A stretch of 64,000 nt of DNA from Medicago truncatula (taxonomy: Eukaryota; Streptophyta; Magnoliopsida; Fabales; Fabaceae): contig NC_053042.1 of assembly GCF_003473485.1 (NCBI RefSeq), forward strand, positions 40,638,762 to 40,702,761, written 5' to 3'. Below the pieces are notes generated by a model. The model was not told the DNA's origin, made no database searches, and was given only the letters and a program-made list of their open reading frames with translations. Both the position numbers and the translations under genes were made by a program. Position 1 is the first letter of the stretch; the number at the start of each line of letters is the position of its first letter. Positions 25,576 through 35,352 of the stretch are shown in pieces.

Positions 25576-26265
25576 TCATTTTGATACTTTCCATTTTCTA
25601 TTTCTATTCTTCAATGCAATTTGTGCAACAGGAGAACAAGTCCTAAACTTCTCAACCCAAAATTTCACATCCTCTTTTCCCAATCTGAAACTCATCATCA
25701 AAACAGCCCCCAAGAAAAACCCTAAAAACCAATCCTTTATGACTTTATTTCTTAACAATGAAATTGAAGAAACCCCAACAAAACAAAAGAACAATGACTT
25801 CAGAAACAGGTCCAATTCTGAAACCCTAAACGCCCAGAAACCCGCAACACATATCAACACAAACAATGGCAACAAAAACATCTGCTCATTCCTCCTCTTG
25901 CTCGATTTGTTTGTTTTCCTACTCCAGCCACTGATGAGACGGTTCACAATCCGATGTTCATTCGAATTGGTTTGTGCGATTTCGCGGACGAGGGAATTAA
26001 AGGGTTCTGGCAAGATCTTGAGATTGAATGCGAGTGTGGAAACTAGTTGAAGCAATTTTCGATTCGACGATAGGGGCCATTGTGGTCTTCTAGCGCAGAC
26101 GATTTGTAGGTTTGTTAGAGTTTGATGGGATTGCGAAATGGCGACGGATTTGGGTTTGAGGAGATGAAAATTGATGTTGAATTTGGAGATTGGAATTGGA
26201 AGAGTGTGATTTGGAATTGAATGAAGGGATTGGGTTGTGGAAATGCAGGGTTTCAGTTTCGCCAT
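25576..26265 (-). CDS. Small membrane protein, probably plastid-targeted, unknown function
   Basis: A single open frame of 229 residues, with no intron signals needed. The N-terminal 60 or so residues are rich in Ser/Thr/Pro and poor in acidic residues (MAKLKPCISTTQSLHSIPN...), the texture of a chloroplast transit peptide. Three hydrophobic stretches follow at about residues 129-147 (MFLLPLFVLICVAGFWAF), 151-170 and 178-195 (DWFLGFFLGAVLMMSF). The C-terminus is basic. I do not recognise the family. Both the transit peptide and the three-segment topology are predictions by eye. The gene is head-to-head with the BTB-NPH3 gene across about 1.1 kb. Confidence 0.7.
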   Translation of the reverse strand: MAKLKPCISTTQSLHSIPNHTLPIPISKFNINFHLLKPKSVAISQSHQTLTNLQIVCARRPQWPLSSNRKLLQLVSTLAFNLKILPEPFNSLVREIAQTNSNEHRIVNRLISGWSRKTNKSSKRRNEQMFLLPLFVLICVAGFWAFRVSELDLFLKSLFFCFVGVSSISLLRNKVIKDWFLGFFLGAVLMMSFRLGKEDVKFWVEKFRTCSPVAQIALKNRNRKWKVSK

Positions 26266-27356
26266 TGTTTGCTTGTGTTGTGCTTTGTGACCGTTAGCTA
26301 GAGCAAGAAGAAATCAAGAAAGGTGTTTGCTTTTACACATTCATTATTTAATCCCATATACTTTTTTGAATTTGGATTCTACTTGTTGTTGGTTGACAAT
26401 GACATACATGGTTCTTGGCCGTCCGATATGGATCAATGTATAAATTATTTAATTGTGTAAAATTCACTATGTAATCTCAACCGTTTGATCTTAAATTAAT
26501 GATGAAGTAAATGCAGCATATTTTGATTTTGCTAATTTAAACTGAGAAATCTCAACCATTTGATCTCAATCTCTGTTGATTGATTGTGACATTTGGATAT
26601 CAAATATCCTAACAAAATAATATGACACTAATGAAACAAGTATGTCAAGACCAACAAGAGATTAGAACATATCTCAAACCAAAATTTTAAGGCATGAATA
26701 TGAGTTGTTTCTCTTCTAAATCTAACATTTAAGTCATTCATAGTTAATCACTCATGCTTGAACTAAAACACTAACCAGGATTACTCTTAAGAAATAACAA
26801 GGCAAAATAGTTGGCACTTTGTGTCTTTTCCAATTTCTTTCACCATCCAAACACAGATTATGCATTTAAGCAAATAATGGAATCTTTTTTAGTAAAAAAT
26901 TTATTGCAACAGAAAGTTTCCTGACCACAAAATCATATGGCTAGAATCAGTTTTGATTAGCAAGGTGGGATGAGTTATTACTTTGGTACAACTTTGGAAA
27001 CACCTTAATTGATGAAGGCGATCTGGTTGGAAATGCGTGGTACTACCACTATGTGGATGAGAAAGAATGTAATATTGACTATCTGCTAGGGTATTCTTGC
27101 ATCCATCTGTCTACTCTCAAATTCTCCATATTAATTCCAATAACTACACTGACATGACGCATAATGGAAATAGGCAACAAACCCTCTTCCATGCCACAAA
27201 CGCTATGTACAAAGTTACTCAGTAGGCCACAACTACATTAATATTCATCATACTATCTAAAAGATGGACCACTTTTTCTGTCTATATATAGTATTCAATT
27301 CAATTTCTATCTAAATAATATTCACCACTAAAACCTTTTCTAAGAAATATTATTAT
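26266..27356. promoter_or_regulatory. Shared upstream region between divergent genes
   Basis: About 1.1 kb between the minus-strand membrane-protein gene and the plus-strand BTB-NPH3 gene. ctatatatag at about 27281-27290 is a good TATA box for the plus-strand gene, roughly 70 bp before its ATG. No transposon was recognised. Confidence 0.5.
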
Positions 27357-29839
27357 ATGAACAAGTTTGAGTTTCCTGGTGTTGATAAAGTAACCATGAA
27401 AATTCTTGACTGTGAAAATGTCTTGAGTGGAGGAAAGCGTAACCGATGCGTTGTTCTACCAGCTAATGTTCCTATAGTTGCTGATTCCTTAAAACGGAAA
27501 AATCAAAACTGGTAAACATTTTTAACCTCCCAAACATGTCATAATTGAATAATATATATACGTTTTTGCGGAAGATAAATACTTAGATGTCTCATTTTCT
27601 TGATGCAGGATTGCCAGGGCAAGTTCTACTAATGATTTAATCATACAAGTTGGTGATTCCAGCTTTCACTTGCATAAGGTGGACCTTTTATTATAAGATA
27701 TATATCATTTTTTTTATCATAACATGTGTATCAAAATGTGTGCTATGTATCTGATCTTAATTTAGTTATATATCACCATTGGCCATTGCTTTTAGTTATA
27801 TAACATGTTAAATCTACTTATTTACTCTTTTCTCTGTTTTTACATTACTCATTCACACCAATAAGTACCTCATGTTCCTAATTTCAAACATATCATAACA
27901 TGTAATATTGTTCATATTTTTAACTATAAATTAATGATTAATTCATTGATTTTCCAGCTTGCCATGGTCTCAAGAAGTGAATATTTGAATAGGCTTGTCT
28001 TCAAAAGGAGAAGTAACAACATAGAAGACAATAATCATACTATCCAAATAGACAATCTTCCAGGTGGTAGAAAAACATTTGAGTTAGTTGTCAAATTCTG
28101 TTACGGTTGGAAATTCGACATGACATCATCCAACATAGCTTCATTATATTGTGCTGCAAATTTCTTAGAAATGAGTGAAGATATTGAACAAGAAAATCTA
28201 ATTTCCAAAACAGAATCCTTTCTCACATTTCTAATGTTATCTTCATGGAAAGACACATTTCGTATACTCAAAAGTTGTGAATCAATTTCCCATTGGGCCA
28301 AGGAGTTACAATTAGTGAAACGTTGCTCAGAAGCAATAGCTTGGAAAGCATGTGTAATTCCAAAACTTGAAATCAAAGTTGATGCTTGTTGGTGGTTTGA
28401 AGATGTATCACTTCTACGTATAGATCATTTTATTGAAGCGATTCAATCTGTCAAAAAACGTGGAATGAAATCAGAGTTTGTAGGTTCATGTATAGAAAAT
28501 TGGACTAAAAAATGGTTCTCTAAAGTCACACTTGGAATTGATCCAAATGTGACACAGAAACACATGCCAATTCAGTTACATAAAGTTTCAACCGAGTGTT
28601 TGATTAAAATGCTTCCAACTGAAGAAAATTCTGTCTCTTGCAATTTTTTGCTTCACCTGTTGAAGGCAGGTATGATGTTGAAAATCAATCATGAGTTGTT
28701 GTGTGAGCTAGAGACAAGAGTGGTTTTGATTTTGGAGCAGTGTTGTGTTCAAGATCTTTTGGTTAAGAATCAAGGAGATAAAGATTCTTTGTATGATGTT
28801 GATGTTGTTGTTAAAGTGTTACAATCTTATGTTCTTGGCATTTCAAGTAATTCTGCTGCAAAAGTTCACATTGTTGGAAGGTTGGTGGATGGTTATCTAT
28901 CACAAGTTGCAAGGGATCAGAAGCTCACAGTGGAAAGTTTCAAATTGCTTGTTGAAGTATTGCCACAAAATGCTAGAGATAGTGATGACAATCTCTATAG
29001 AGCTATTGACATGTACCTTAAGGTAATATACTAATATTATATAATTTATTCCCGAAGTTTTAAATCACAGTCATATTCGAGTTTTGATCTTTGATATTGC
29101 GTACAATCACAGTCAAATGCGGCTGATCCACCTCAATCGTGGTTGTGCAGCAGTTTGGCAACATAAAAATCTATAATGTTGTGACCCAAGTAAAAGTCGC
29201 AAACCTTTTTTTAAGTGCATGTTTGGATCAACAATTAGTTTGGCAATATCTCAATGACACCGTGGTGGCACACCATGATTCTGCAAAACTCATGGTCTTC
29301 TAAACATGCATTAATAAAACTTTGATTATATCATTGCTATATGAGTACTTCAAGTTCTATTTGTGTGGACTGCGGATGTTTAGTTAACTATTTAATTGAA
29401 TGGTCCATATTGTCTTGCATTTGTCTCTATGATTATATGGTTGTTGAAATCTGAAAACTTAAAACTTAACTCAATTTTGCAGGCACATCCATATTTGACA
29501 GAAGAAGATGGAGAAAATGTGTGTAATGTATTGGAATACCATAGATTGTCACAAGAAGCGCGTCAGCATGTGATGAAAAATGATAGGTTGCCCATGAAAT
29601 TATCAACAGGATTTGTCCTTTTAGAACAAGTGAACATGTCATGGACAATGGCAAGTAAAGGATCAAATTACCATAGGAGTAAGACAAGCATCAGGATAAG
29701 CAAAGATTTTGAAAAGAGACAGATGAATCAGGAGATAAAAGTAATGAGAAAAGATGTTGAGATGATGAAGTCACAACTGCTGGAACTAAATACTTGCAAA
29801 ATGAAGCTTCAAAAGCATTTGAAGTTATCCACTCGTTGA
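27357..29839 (+). CDS. BTB/POZ-NPH3 domain protein
   Basis: Four exons: 27357-27511, 27609-27678, 27958-29022 and 29483-29839, giving 548 residues. The BTB fold starts at DLIIQVGDSSFHLHK (about residue 60) and continues KTFELVVKFCYGWKFDMT...ASLYCAANFLEMSED. The NPH3 region includes WWFEDVSLLRIDHFIEAI and, in the last exon, AHPYLTEEDGENVCNVLEYH then LSQEARQHVMKNDRLPMKL. The C-terminus is predicted coiled coil (EIKVMRKDVEMMKSQLLELN). NPH3 family members are CUL3 E3-ligase adaptors or plasma-membrane signalling scaffolds in phototropism and auxin transport. This one belongs to a divergent branch: the usual VVQVLFFEQ after NDRLPL is replaced by GFVLLEQVNM. Exons 1-2 are short but join in frame at good GT-AG sites. 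Confidence 0.9.
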
Positions 29840-29904
29840 AGTTATGTACAAACACCTTAACATATAGAGCTTTTCTTTGATGGATGTATTTATCAGCCTC
29901 GTTG

Positions 29905-30010
29905 AAACCGGTTAGTTCAAAATGAAAGAAAACTAGCATAGGGTGTCCTCTCATCCTTCTGTGAATGTTGAAGAGGATTGGCAATAAAATACGCTTTTGG
30001 TCTTGCTAGC
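29905..30010. repeat. Dispersed repeat, copy A
   Basis: ggttagttcaaaatgaaa, then cctctcatccttctgtgaatg, recurs with small changes at about 40858-40970. Both copies lie just 3' of a host gene. The family is unknown to me. Confidence 0.6.
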
Positions 30011-30600
30011 ACTTCTCTCGCGTCAAAAATTATATTGATCGTTTTGTTAGTAAAATATCTTAGTTTTTGGATACTTTTTCAGCCAAGTAAGGAAATGTAC
30101 GTTTTTTTGGATCGACATGCTACTTCGGACATATGGTGAGAAAAACATATATGTTGATAACATAGGTGATCCACCGTTGACTAGTAATTAAAATCAATCA
30201 GAAATTTCAACGACGATCGACTATATTATTTAGAAATAAAAACTCAAGATTTTTTTCATACTTACAACTAAGATAGTGAGTGTATCGTTGTCTTGTTGAG
30301 ATGAATACTGTTAGCTAGATCTGATTGAACGACAATGATCGATGACATGGAGTCGTGGAAAAATATTCAACGACAGGTTTCTCGGGTTATTTTTGAAAAT
30401 GCTTTAAAGACTAAGAGCTAGCTTGTTCATGAATTGACATTTTGCCATTTAAAAGTCTAAACGATCAGTGTGCAACAAAGAGACTAATGTTTTTGAAACA
30501 TGTGAATATAGTAAGGTGCCTTTCTTTTCCTAATCTTAAAGCTAGGGCCATATATTATCGAAATCACTTGGAATCTTAAAGCTAGTGCATGCATAATTGA
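30011..30600. other. Intergenic, no gene seen
   Basis: AT-rich, no open frame of interest. It ends at a (CT)n run of about 16 bp (30607-30623) in the leader of the first 55-codon ORF. Confidence 0.35.
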
Positions 30601-30658
30601 AGTTATTCTCTCTCTCTCTCTCTGATCTCTACCTTAAATACAACTCAAAACTTGTTTA

Positions 30659-30734
30659 TCAACACACACTCCCACCTATCTCCCACCACTTTTTTGTCAA
30701 CACACACTCCCACCTATCTCCCACCACTTCTTTG
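30659..30734. repeat. Two 38-bp direct repeats in leader of ORF A
   Basis: 30659-30696 and 30697-30734, each tcaacacacactcccacctat then ctcccaccact. They differ by one base and lie directly before the ATG at 30740. Confidence 0.9.
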
Positions 30735-30739
30735 TCATC

Positions 30740-30907
30740 ATGCCTTCAGAAGCCTCCGTGACCGAAATGATGGTTTTGCAGATGGAAGCCGCCTCAATTC
30801 TCACCATCACCACCTCCATCCCAATAATTATCGACCGTTCTAGGGCTCCGGCACCGATCCCAGATCGGTTGACAGTTGGTGATGCCCTAATCGTGCATGA
30901 AGGGTAA
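30740..30907 (+). CDS. 55-residue ORF A, duplicated, unknown
   Basis: A short frame (MPSEASVTEMMVLQMEAAS..., ending IVHEG and TAA). A paralogous frame of exactly the same length lies at 32095-32262, and the similarity extends upstream (ataattgaagtt, then taccttaaatacaactcaa). The frame ends at a strong splice donor: GAAGG|gtaagttgat. It could therefore be a full small protein, or the first exon of a longer gene whose other exons are lost or out of reach. Over 55 codons the copies differ by about 15 amino-acid replacements but only about four silent codons and no indel. No known domain. Coding status is uncertain. Confidence 0.35.
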   Translation: MPSEASVTEMMVLQMEAASILTITTSIPIIIDRSRAPAPIPDRLTVGDALIVHEG

Positions 30908-30949
30908 GTTGATATCATGCATTAGGAAACATGACATATCATTATTTTA

Positions 30950-31620
30950 ACTGACGCAAAATACCCCCGCGTGAGTTAACTGACGCAAGTATATAACCCA
31001 GCGTGACTTAAGTCACGCTCGGCACATGACTTAAGTCAGCGTGAGTTAAATCACGTTCCTTACACCAACGTGAGTTAACTCTTACGGCGTGAGGAAGATG
31101 AGACATACAATGTCATGGCAGGATGGTAATTTTGATGCAAAAGTGAACATAGGGACAATGTCATTCCACTTCCACGTACTCTTTTTAACATATGTAGCCA
31201 TTGATCTCCAAAACTTTGTTTGGACAAAATTTGCACCATAACTTTGTGAATGCTAGCTATTTTATTGGTTATTTGAACTTTAAATTCTTTTTGCCTTCAG
31301 ATTCCTATTAATCTAATTCAATGTCGGTTGTTCTAAATATATTCAGACGAGTAGTGTGTAATCAAAGTTTGTAAACGTAAAATACTAATTTACATTTGTA
31401 TCATTTTAATATTATTTTTTTATTTTAAGATCTCTAACAATTGGTAAATAATGTCTATATTAAATATTATTTTCAACACGCACGTGCGCGCACTAACTTG
31501 CACACACACACACACACATACGAAGTTGATTATAGCGAAAAAGGATATACTCTTACGATGTGACAAACCAAAGTTTGATTTATAGCTGACAAAATACTCA
31601 TATTTAAATATTGTCTGACC
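30950..31620. repeat. Duplicated non-coding block, copy 1
   Basis: This block resembles 34126-35150 at high identity: both begin caaaata(c/t)cccgcgtgagttaac, continue through acaatgtcatggcaggatg and tgtcggttgttctaaatat, and end in gttgattatagc...gatgtgacaaacc. In copy 1 the microsatellite section (about 31470-31520) is short. In copy 2 it has expanded and received two MITEs. The first 150 bp hold several variants of the palindrome cgtgagttaactcacg. Confidence 0.85.
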
Positions 31621-31761
31621 ACGTCGTATAAAATTATTTTCGATTGAGGGAACTTATGGAATTTTTTTCTTATGTTTGTCTTATTCTCTCTGACACACTT
31701 AAAATGTCTCTATTTAAGTTTCATTTTAGGCCTAAAAATACATTAGTCCGGCCCTGCTTCG

Positions 31762-31948
31762 AATCTTAATATGCCATGTATAATTGAAGTTCTTTTCCTA
31801 ATCACTTCGAACCTTAAATTGCCATATATAATTGAAGTTCTTTTCCTAATCACTTTGAATCTTAAAATGTCATATATAATTGAAGTTCTTTTACTAATCA
31901 CTTCGAATTTTAAAGTGATGAATATAACTGAAGTTCTTTTCTCTTTAC
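31762..31948. repeat. 48-bp tandem array upstream of ORF B
   Basis: About four copies with period 48, anchored at taattgaagttcttt at 31781, 31829, 31877 and (taactg) 31925. The array ends where the leader of ORF B (taccttaaatacaactcaa) begins. ORF A has a single related segment at about 30591-30610. Confidence 0.85.
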
Positions 31949-32094
31949 CTTAAATACAACTCAACAAAAGGATTTGGTTGAGCATCAGAATACAAAATTC
32001 CACTCAATACTCTTTTGTCTCTCTCACTGTTCTCAACACGCACTACCACCAATCTTCGCCACTTCTTGTTAAACATTTCCACCACCGCGTCATC

Positions 32095-32262
32095 ATGTCT
32101 TCAAAAGCCGCGTCGACCGAAATGGTGGTTCTACAGGTAGAAGTCGCCTCAATTCTCACAACCACCACCTCCGCTCCGGTAATTATCGATCGTTCTACGG
32201 CTCTGGCACCGATCACAGATCGGTTGATGGTTGGTGATGCCCTAACTGTGCATGAAGGGTAA
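32095..32262 (+). CDS. 55-residue ORF B, paralogue of ORF A, unknown
   Basis: Same length and organisation as ORF A (MSSKAASTEMVVLQVEVAS..., ending TVHEG and TAA), again with GAAGG|gtaagttgat at the end, so the splice donor is kept too. The shared core is RLxVGDALxVHEG. Downstream similarity to copy A lasts about 60 bp and then breaks, because a 1.8-kb stretch with an LTR-like relic lies between ORF B and its copy of the shared downstream block. Coding status is uncertain. Confidence 0.35.
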   Translation: MSSKAASTEMVVLQVEVASILTTTTSAPVIIDRSTALAPITDRLMVGDALTVHEG

Positions 32263-32548
32263 GTTGATATCATGCCTTAGGAACATCAGATGAAAACACG
32301 ACATATCATTATCGGTGCAACACTTATTATGGAGGCATTCATTCAGCAATTCCCCCTTCTTCAAATACTAAAAAGAGAAAGTGTCATTTATCAATGACAC
32401 TTTGTCTTTCATCTCAATGATTTGCTATATGATGACTCGTTACATTCAAAAGTGGCTCACTCGCCAGAACCAAGCTGGAGGGTGCTATTGTCCAAAGTTC
32501 TTTATGGTGCTTTGGGCGGTTAGCTTTGCCTCTGCATTACACATGTTT

Positions 32549-34077
32549 TGTTGGAAAAGGATAAGGTTATAGCGAGAACTTTATGAGGAATTTAGGAGGA
32601 GAGAATATTTGAGAGAATAATTATATATGCTACTTGAAATGATACTTTGATTCTTGTTTGCTTGCTTGGTTTCCAAATGATAAGATCTCCCCTTTTTATA
32701 GGTTGCAAGGGAGAGTTCTAGACACATCATAGGAAACTTTCTACACACTTCTCTCAACTACATGCATTTAATACTATTTATACATCCTACCAATCTAGCT
32801 CTACACCACTCTAGAACTTTCTATGGGCTACACCACTTATTTGTTAATTGGGCCTAACACTTGATTAGTCCAATGGACCAAATCAAGTTGCGGCTAGGGT
32901 TTCACAACTTTTGTGAATTAGGTTAAGCACTCACAAGAAGTCTGTCATGCTTCAACACAAGGGTTCTATTTATAGAATCACTTGTGTGGTCAGCAAGCCA
33001 AGCACTTTAGTACACCGTACCTTACAGTGCACCATATTTCACTTAAACAGATTGTACCTTATGGTGGACCGCATTTCTCTATTTTTCGTAAATTAAATAA
33101 TAAAGTCATATTTAATTATTTAATTACTAATAAGTCTTACTTATTATTTTATAAATAAGTCTTACTTATTTATTTCTCTCATCTATCTGTCCTTTGTGTG
33201 TGACCCTATAGATTCCCGTAACATTGACAATAATATTAAATCACATATTTAATATTATAAACAGTGAGCAATATCTAGCAACACATCAATGTTACTCAAG
33301 TGACGAGAATGTCATGTGATCTGACGAAACCTTTTATGTGATAATGTTTGTGTGCATAATTACCCTTTTGCCCTTATGTCTATATTGAACACAAGGCATA
33401 TAATGTCACCATTGTCCAATTCAATATTGGGTCCGTAGACATTGCTCATGTTATGTATGAGGGGAAAATTTCATCTAGGTCACTCATGTCCCTCAGCATG
33501 ATTTGTGGAGTACCTATCAACCAACTTTATAGTTATCTTGTTACAGACAACGTTTGAATGGTGACAAAACGCTCGACTCCAACATCTAGGGTACATAGTG
33601 GTTTCAGTTCAAAGGGTGGAATACACCACCATCACTATGATAATTTTTATGACACTTTTCATAACTTTTACTATGTAGTATTCTCATGGTGGGTCAATCC
33701 AATATAAATATTACTCCTAATATTTATATCTATGTGTAGACTTGATAACTCTTTATCCATGATCTGTGAGATGTGATCATCAGTCTATCCACATAATAGT
33801 CTCTATGCTTTAATGGTATCCCACTTCTCAATAAAGCTTGACTATGGATACTTTAAGAATAATGTCCTTATGTTTAACGGAGTCTCACAATTAATTTATA
33901 CTTAATGTTCCATTAAACAGACGAACTATTCTAGGGACTTCATTATTTTGAAACAAAACAAAATCAATAAAGAAATGTCTTATTATTATTATATATTCAC
34001 AATATATATTTATATCATATCAAGATACAAAGCCAAACCCAATCAATATAGATTGAATATTAGGGCTTAATCCGACA
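32549..34077. mobile_element. Solo-LTR-like relic (LTR retrotransposon, probably Ty1/copia)
   Basis: A non-coding block of about 1.53 kb bounded by TGTTGG (32549) and CCGACA (34077), short inverted ends of the kind that close LTRs. The interior (for example gtgtgtgaccctatagattc and cacatatttaatattataaacagtg) is sequence I remember from legume LTR elements. No internal domain follows, so it looks like a lone LTR. I see no matching 5-bp target duplication, so one boundary may be wrong or rearranged. It is an old relic. The superfamily is a guess. Confidence 0.45.
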
Positions 34078-34623
34078 AATTGCTCTTCTCCCAATAAAAA
34101 AAATGCTCCCTCCCAACTGAACTTCCCAAAATACTCCCGCGTGAGTTAACTCACGCATGTATATAACCCAGCGTGAGTTAAGTCACGTTCCGTTCACCGA
34201 CGTGAATTAACTCTTCCACATACTCTTCCGACGTGAGGGAGATGAGACATACAATGTCATGGCAGGATGATAATTTTGATGCAAAAGTGAATATAGGGAC
34301 AATATCATTCCATTTCCACGCACTCTTTTTAACATTTGCAGCCATTGATCTCCAAATCTTTGTTTGGATAGAATTTGCACCATAATTTTGTGAATGCTAG
34401 CTATTTTATTGGTTATTTGAACATTAATTTCTTTTTGCATTCAAATTCCTATTAATCTAATTCAATGTCGGTTGTTCTAAATATATTAAGACGGGTAGTG
34501 TGTAATCAAAGTTTGTAAATGTAAATAATTAATTTACATTTGTATCAATTCAATATTTTTTATTTTATTTTAAGATCTCTAACAATCGGTAAATAATGTC
34601 TACATTAAATATCATTTTCAACA

Positions 34624-34655
34624 CGAACGCGCACGCGCGCGCGCGCGCGCGCGCG

Positions 34656-34736
<81 letters not shown>
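34624..34736. repeat. Compound (CG)n(CA)n(TA)n microsatellite
   Basis: About 113 bp of nearly perfect alternating purine-pyrimidine sequence: a (GC)n section (about 34628-34656), a (CA)n section (about 34656-34677) and a (TA)n section to 34736. The paralogous site near 31490-31520 has only a short (CA)n, so this copy expanded after duplication. Confidence 0.95.
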
Positions 34737-34738
<2 letters not shown>

Positions 34739-34879
34739 ATTTGCTAGAACACACCCACTAATTTTTATGTGAGAGTGTTTTAGCAAGTTATAACTAAAAA
34801 ATTAATAAATACACCTTAAGGTGTATGTTGCTATAACACACCTTCTACAAAAAACAAGTGGGTGTGTTCTAGCAAATCC
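34737..34879. mobile_element. Palindromic MITE 1 within (TA)n
   Basis: 143 bp. Left end ggatttgctagaacacaccca, right end its inverse tgggtgtgttctagcaaatcc. The centre has the small palindrome caccttaaggtg. It is flanked by TA repeats, so a TA target cannot be told from the microsatellite. Confidence 0.85.
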
Positions 34880-34883
34880 TATA

Positions 34884-35023
34884 GGAATTTGCTAGAATAC
34901 ACACACTTATTTTTTAGAATGAGTATTTTAGCAAGTGAATAACTAAAAAGTGGTTAAATTCACCTTAAGGTGTAGCTTTGCTAAAACACTCTCACATAAA
35001 AACTAGTGAGTGTGTTCTAGCAA

Positions 35024-35027
<4 letters not shown>
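34884..35027. mobile_element. Palindromic MITE 2, tandem to MITE 1
   Basis: 144 bp, the same family and orientation as the preceding copy, from ggaatttgctagaat to gtgttctagcaaaccc, again with caccttaaggtg in the centre. Only tata separates the two. Followed by a second (TA)n tract to about 35080. Confidence 0.85.
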
Positions 35028-35083
<56 letters not shown>

Positions 35084-35352
35084 GGTCACGCATTAACAAA
35101 GTTGATTATAGCAAAAGATGATATACTTTTACGATGTGACAAACCTCATACAATTGGCGGTACTTTAGTAAATTGCTTCGCTAATTTCAAACCAGTTTTA
35201 ATGAGCATGAAAACTACCACCACATTAAATAAAAGGATGAGCAATGCTAAACATCACGAAATACTTTATCACATACAATTACCCTTTCCTCCTCCGAAAT
35301 TGGTAAAAATAAATAAAATAAAAGATAATAAGTGGCATCTCACTTAAGGTGT

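Larger units (their letters stand above)
34126..35150. repeat. Duplicated non-coding block, copy 2
   Basis: The partner of 30950-31620. Relative to copy 1 it has a much longer alternating-dinucleotide tract (34624-34736), a pair of MITEs (34737-35027) and a second (TA)n run (35028-35080), after which the homology resumes at gttgattatagcaaaagatg. Confidence 0.85.

Noticed and set aside
34565-34786. Minus-strand frame with Tyr-Ile and Cys-Val runs
   Set aside because: It is a translation of the (TA)n/(CA)n microsatellite.
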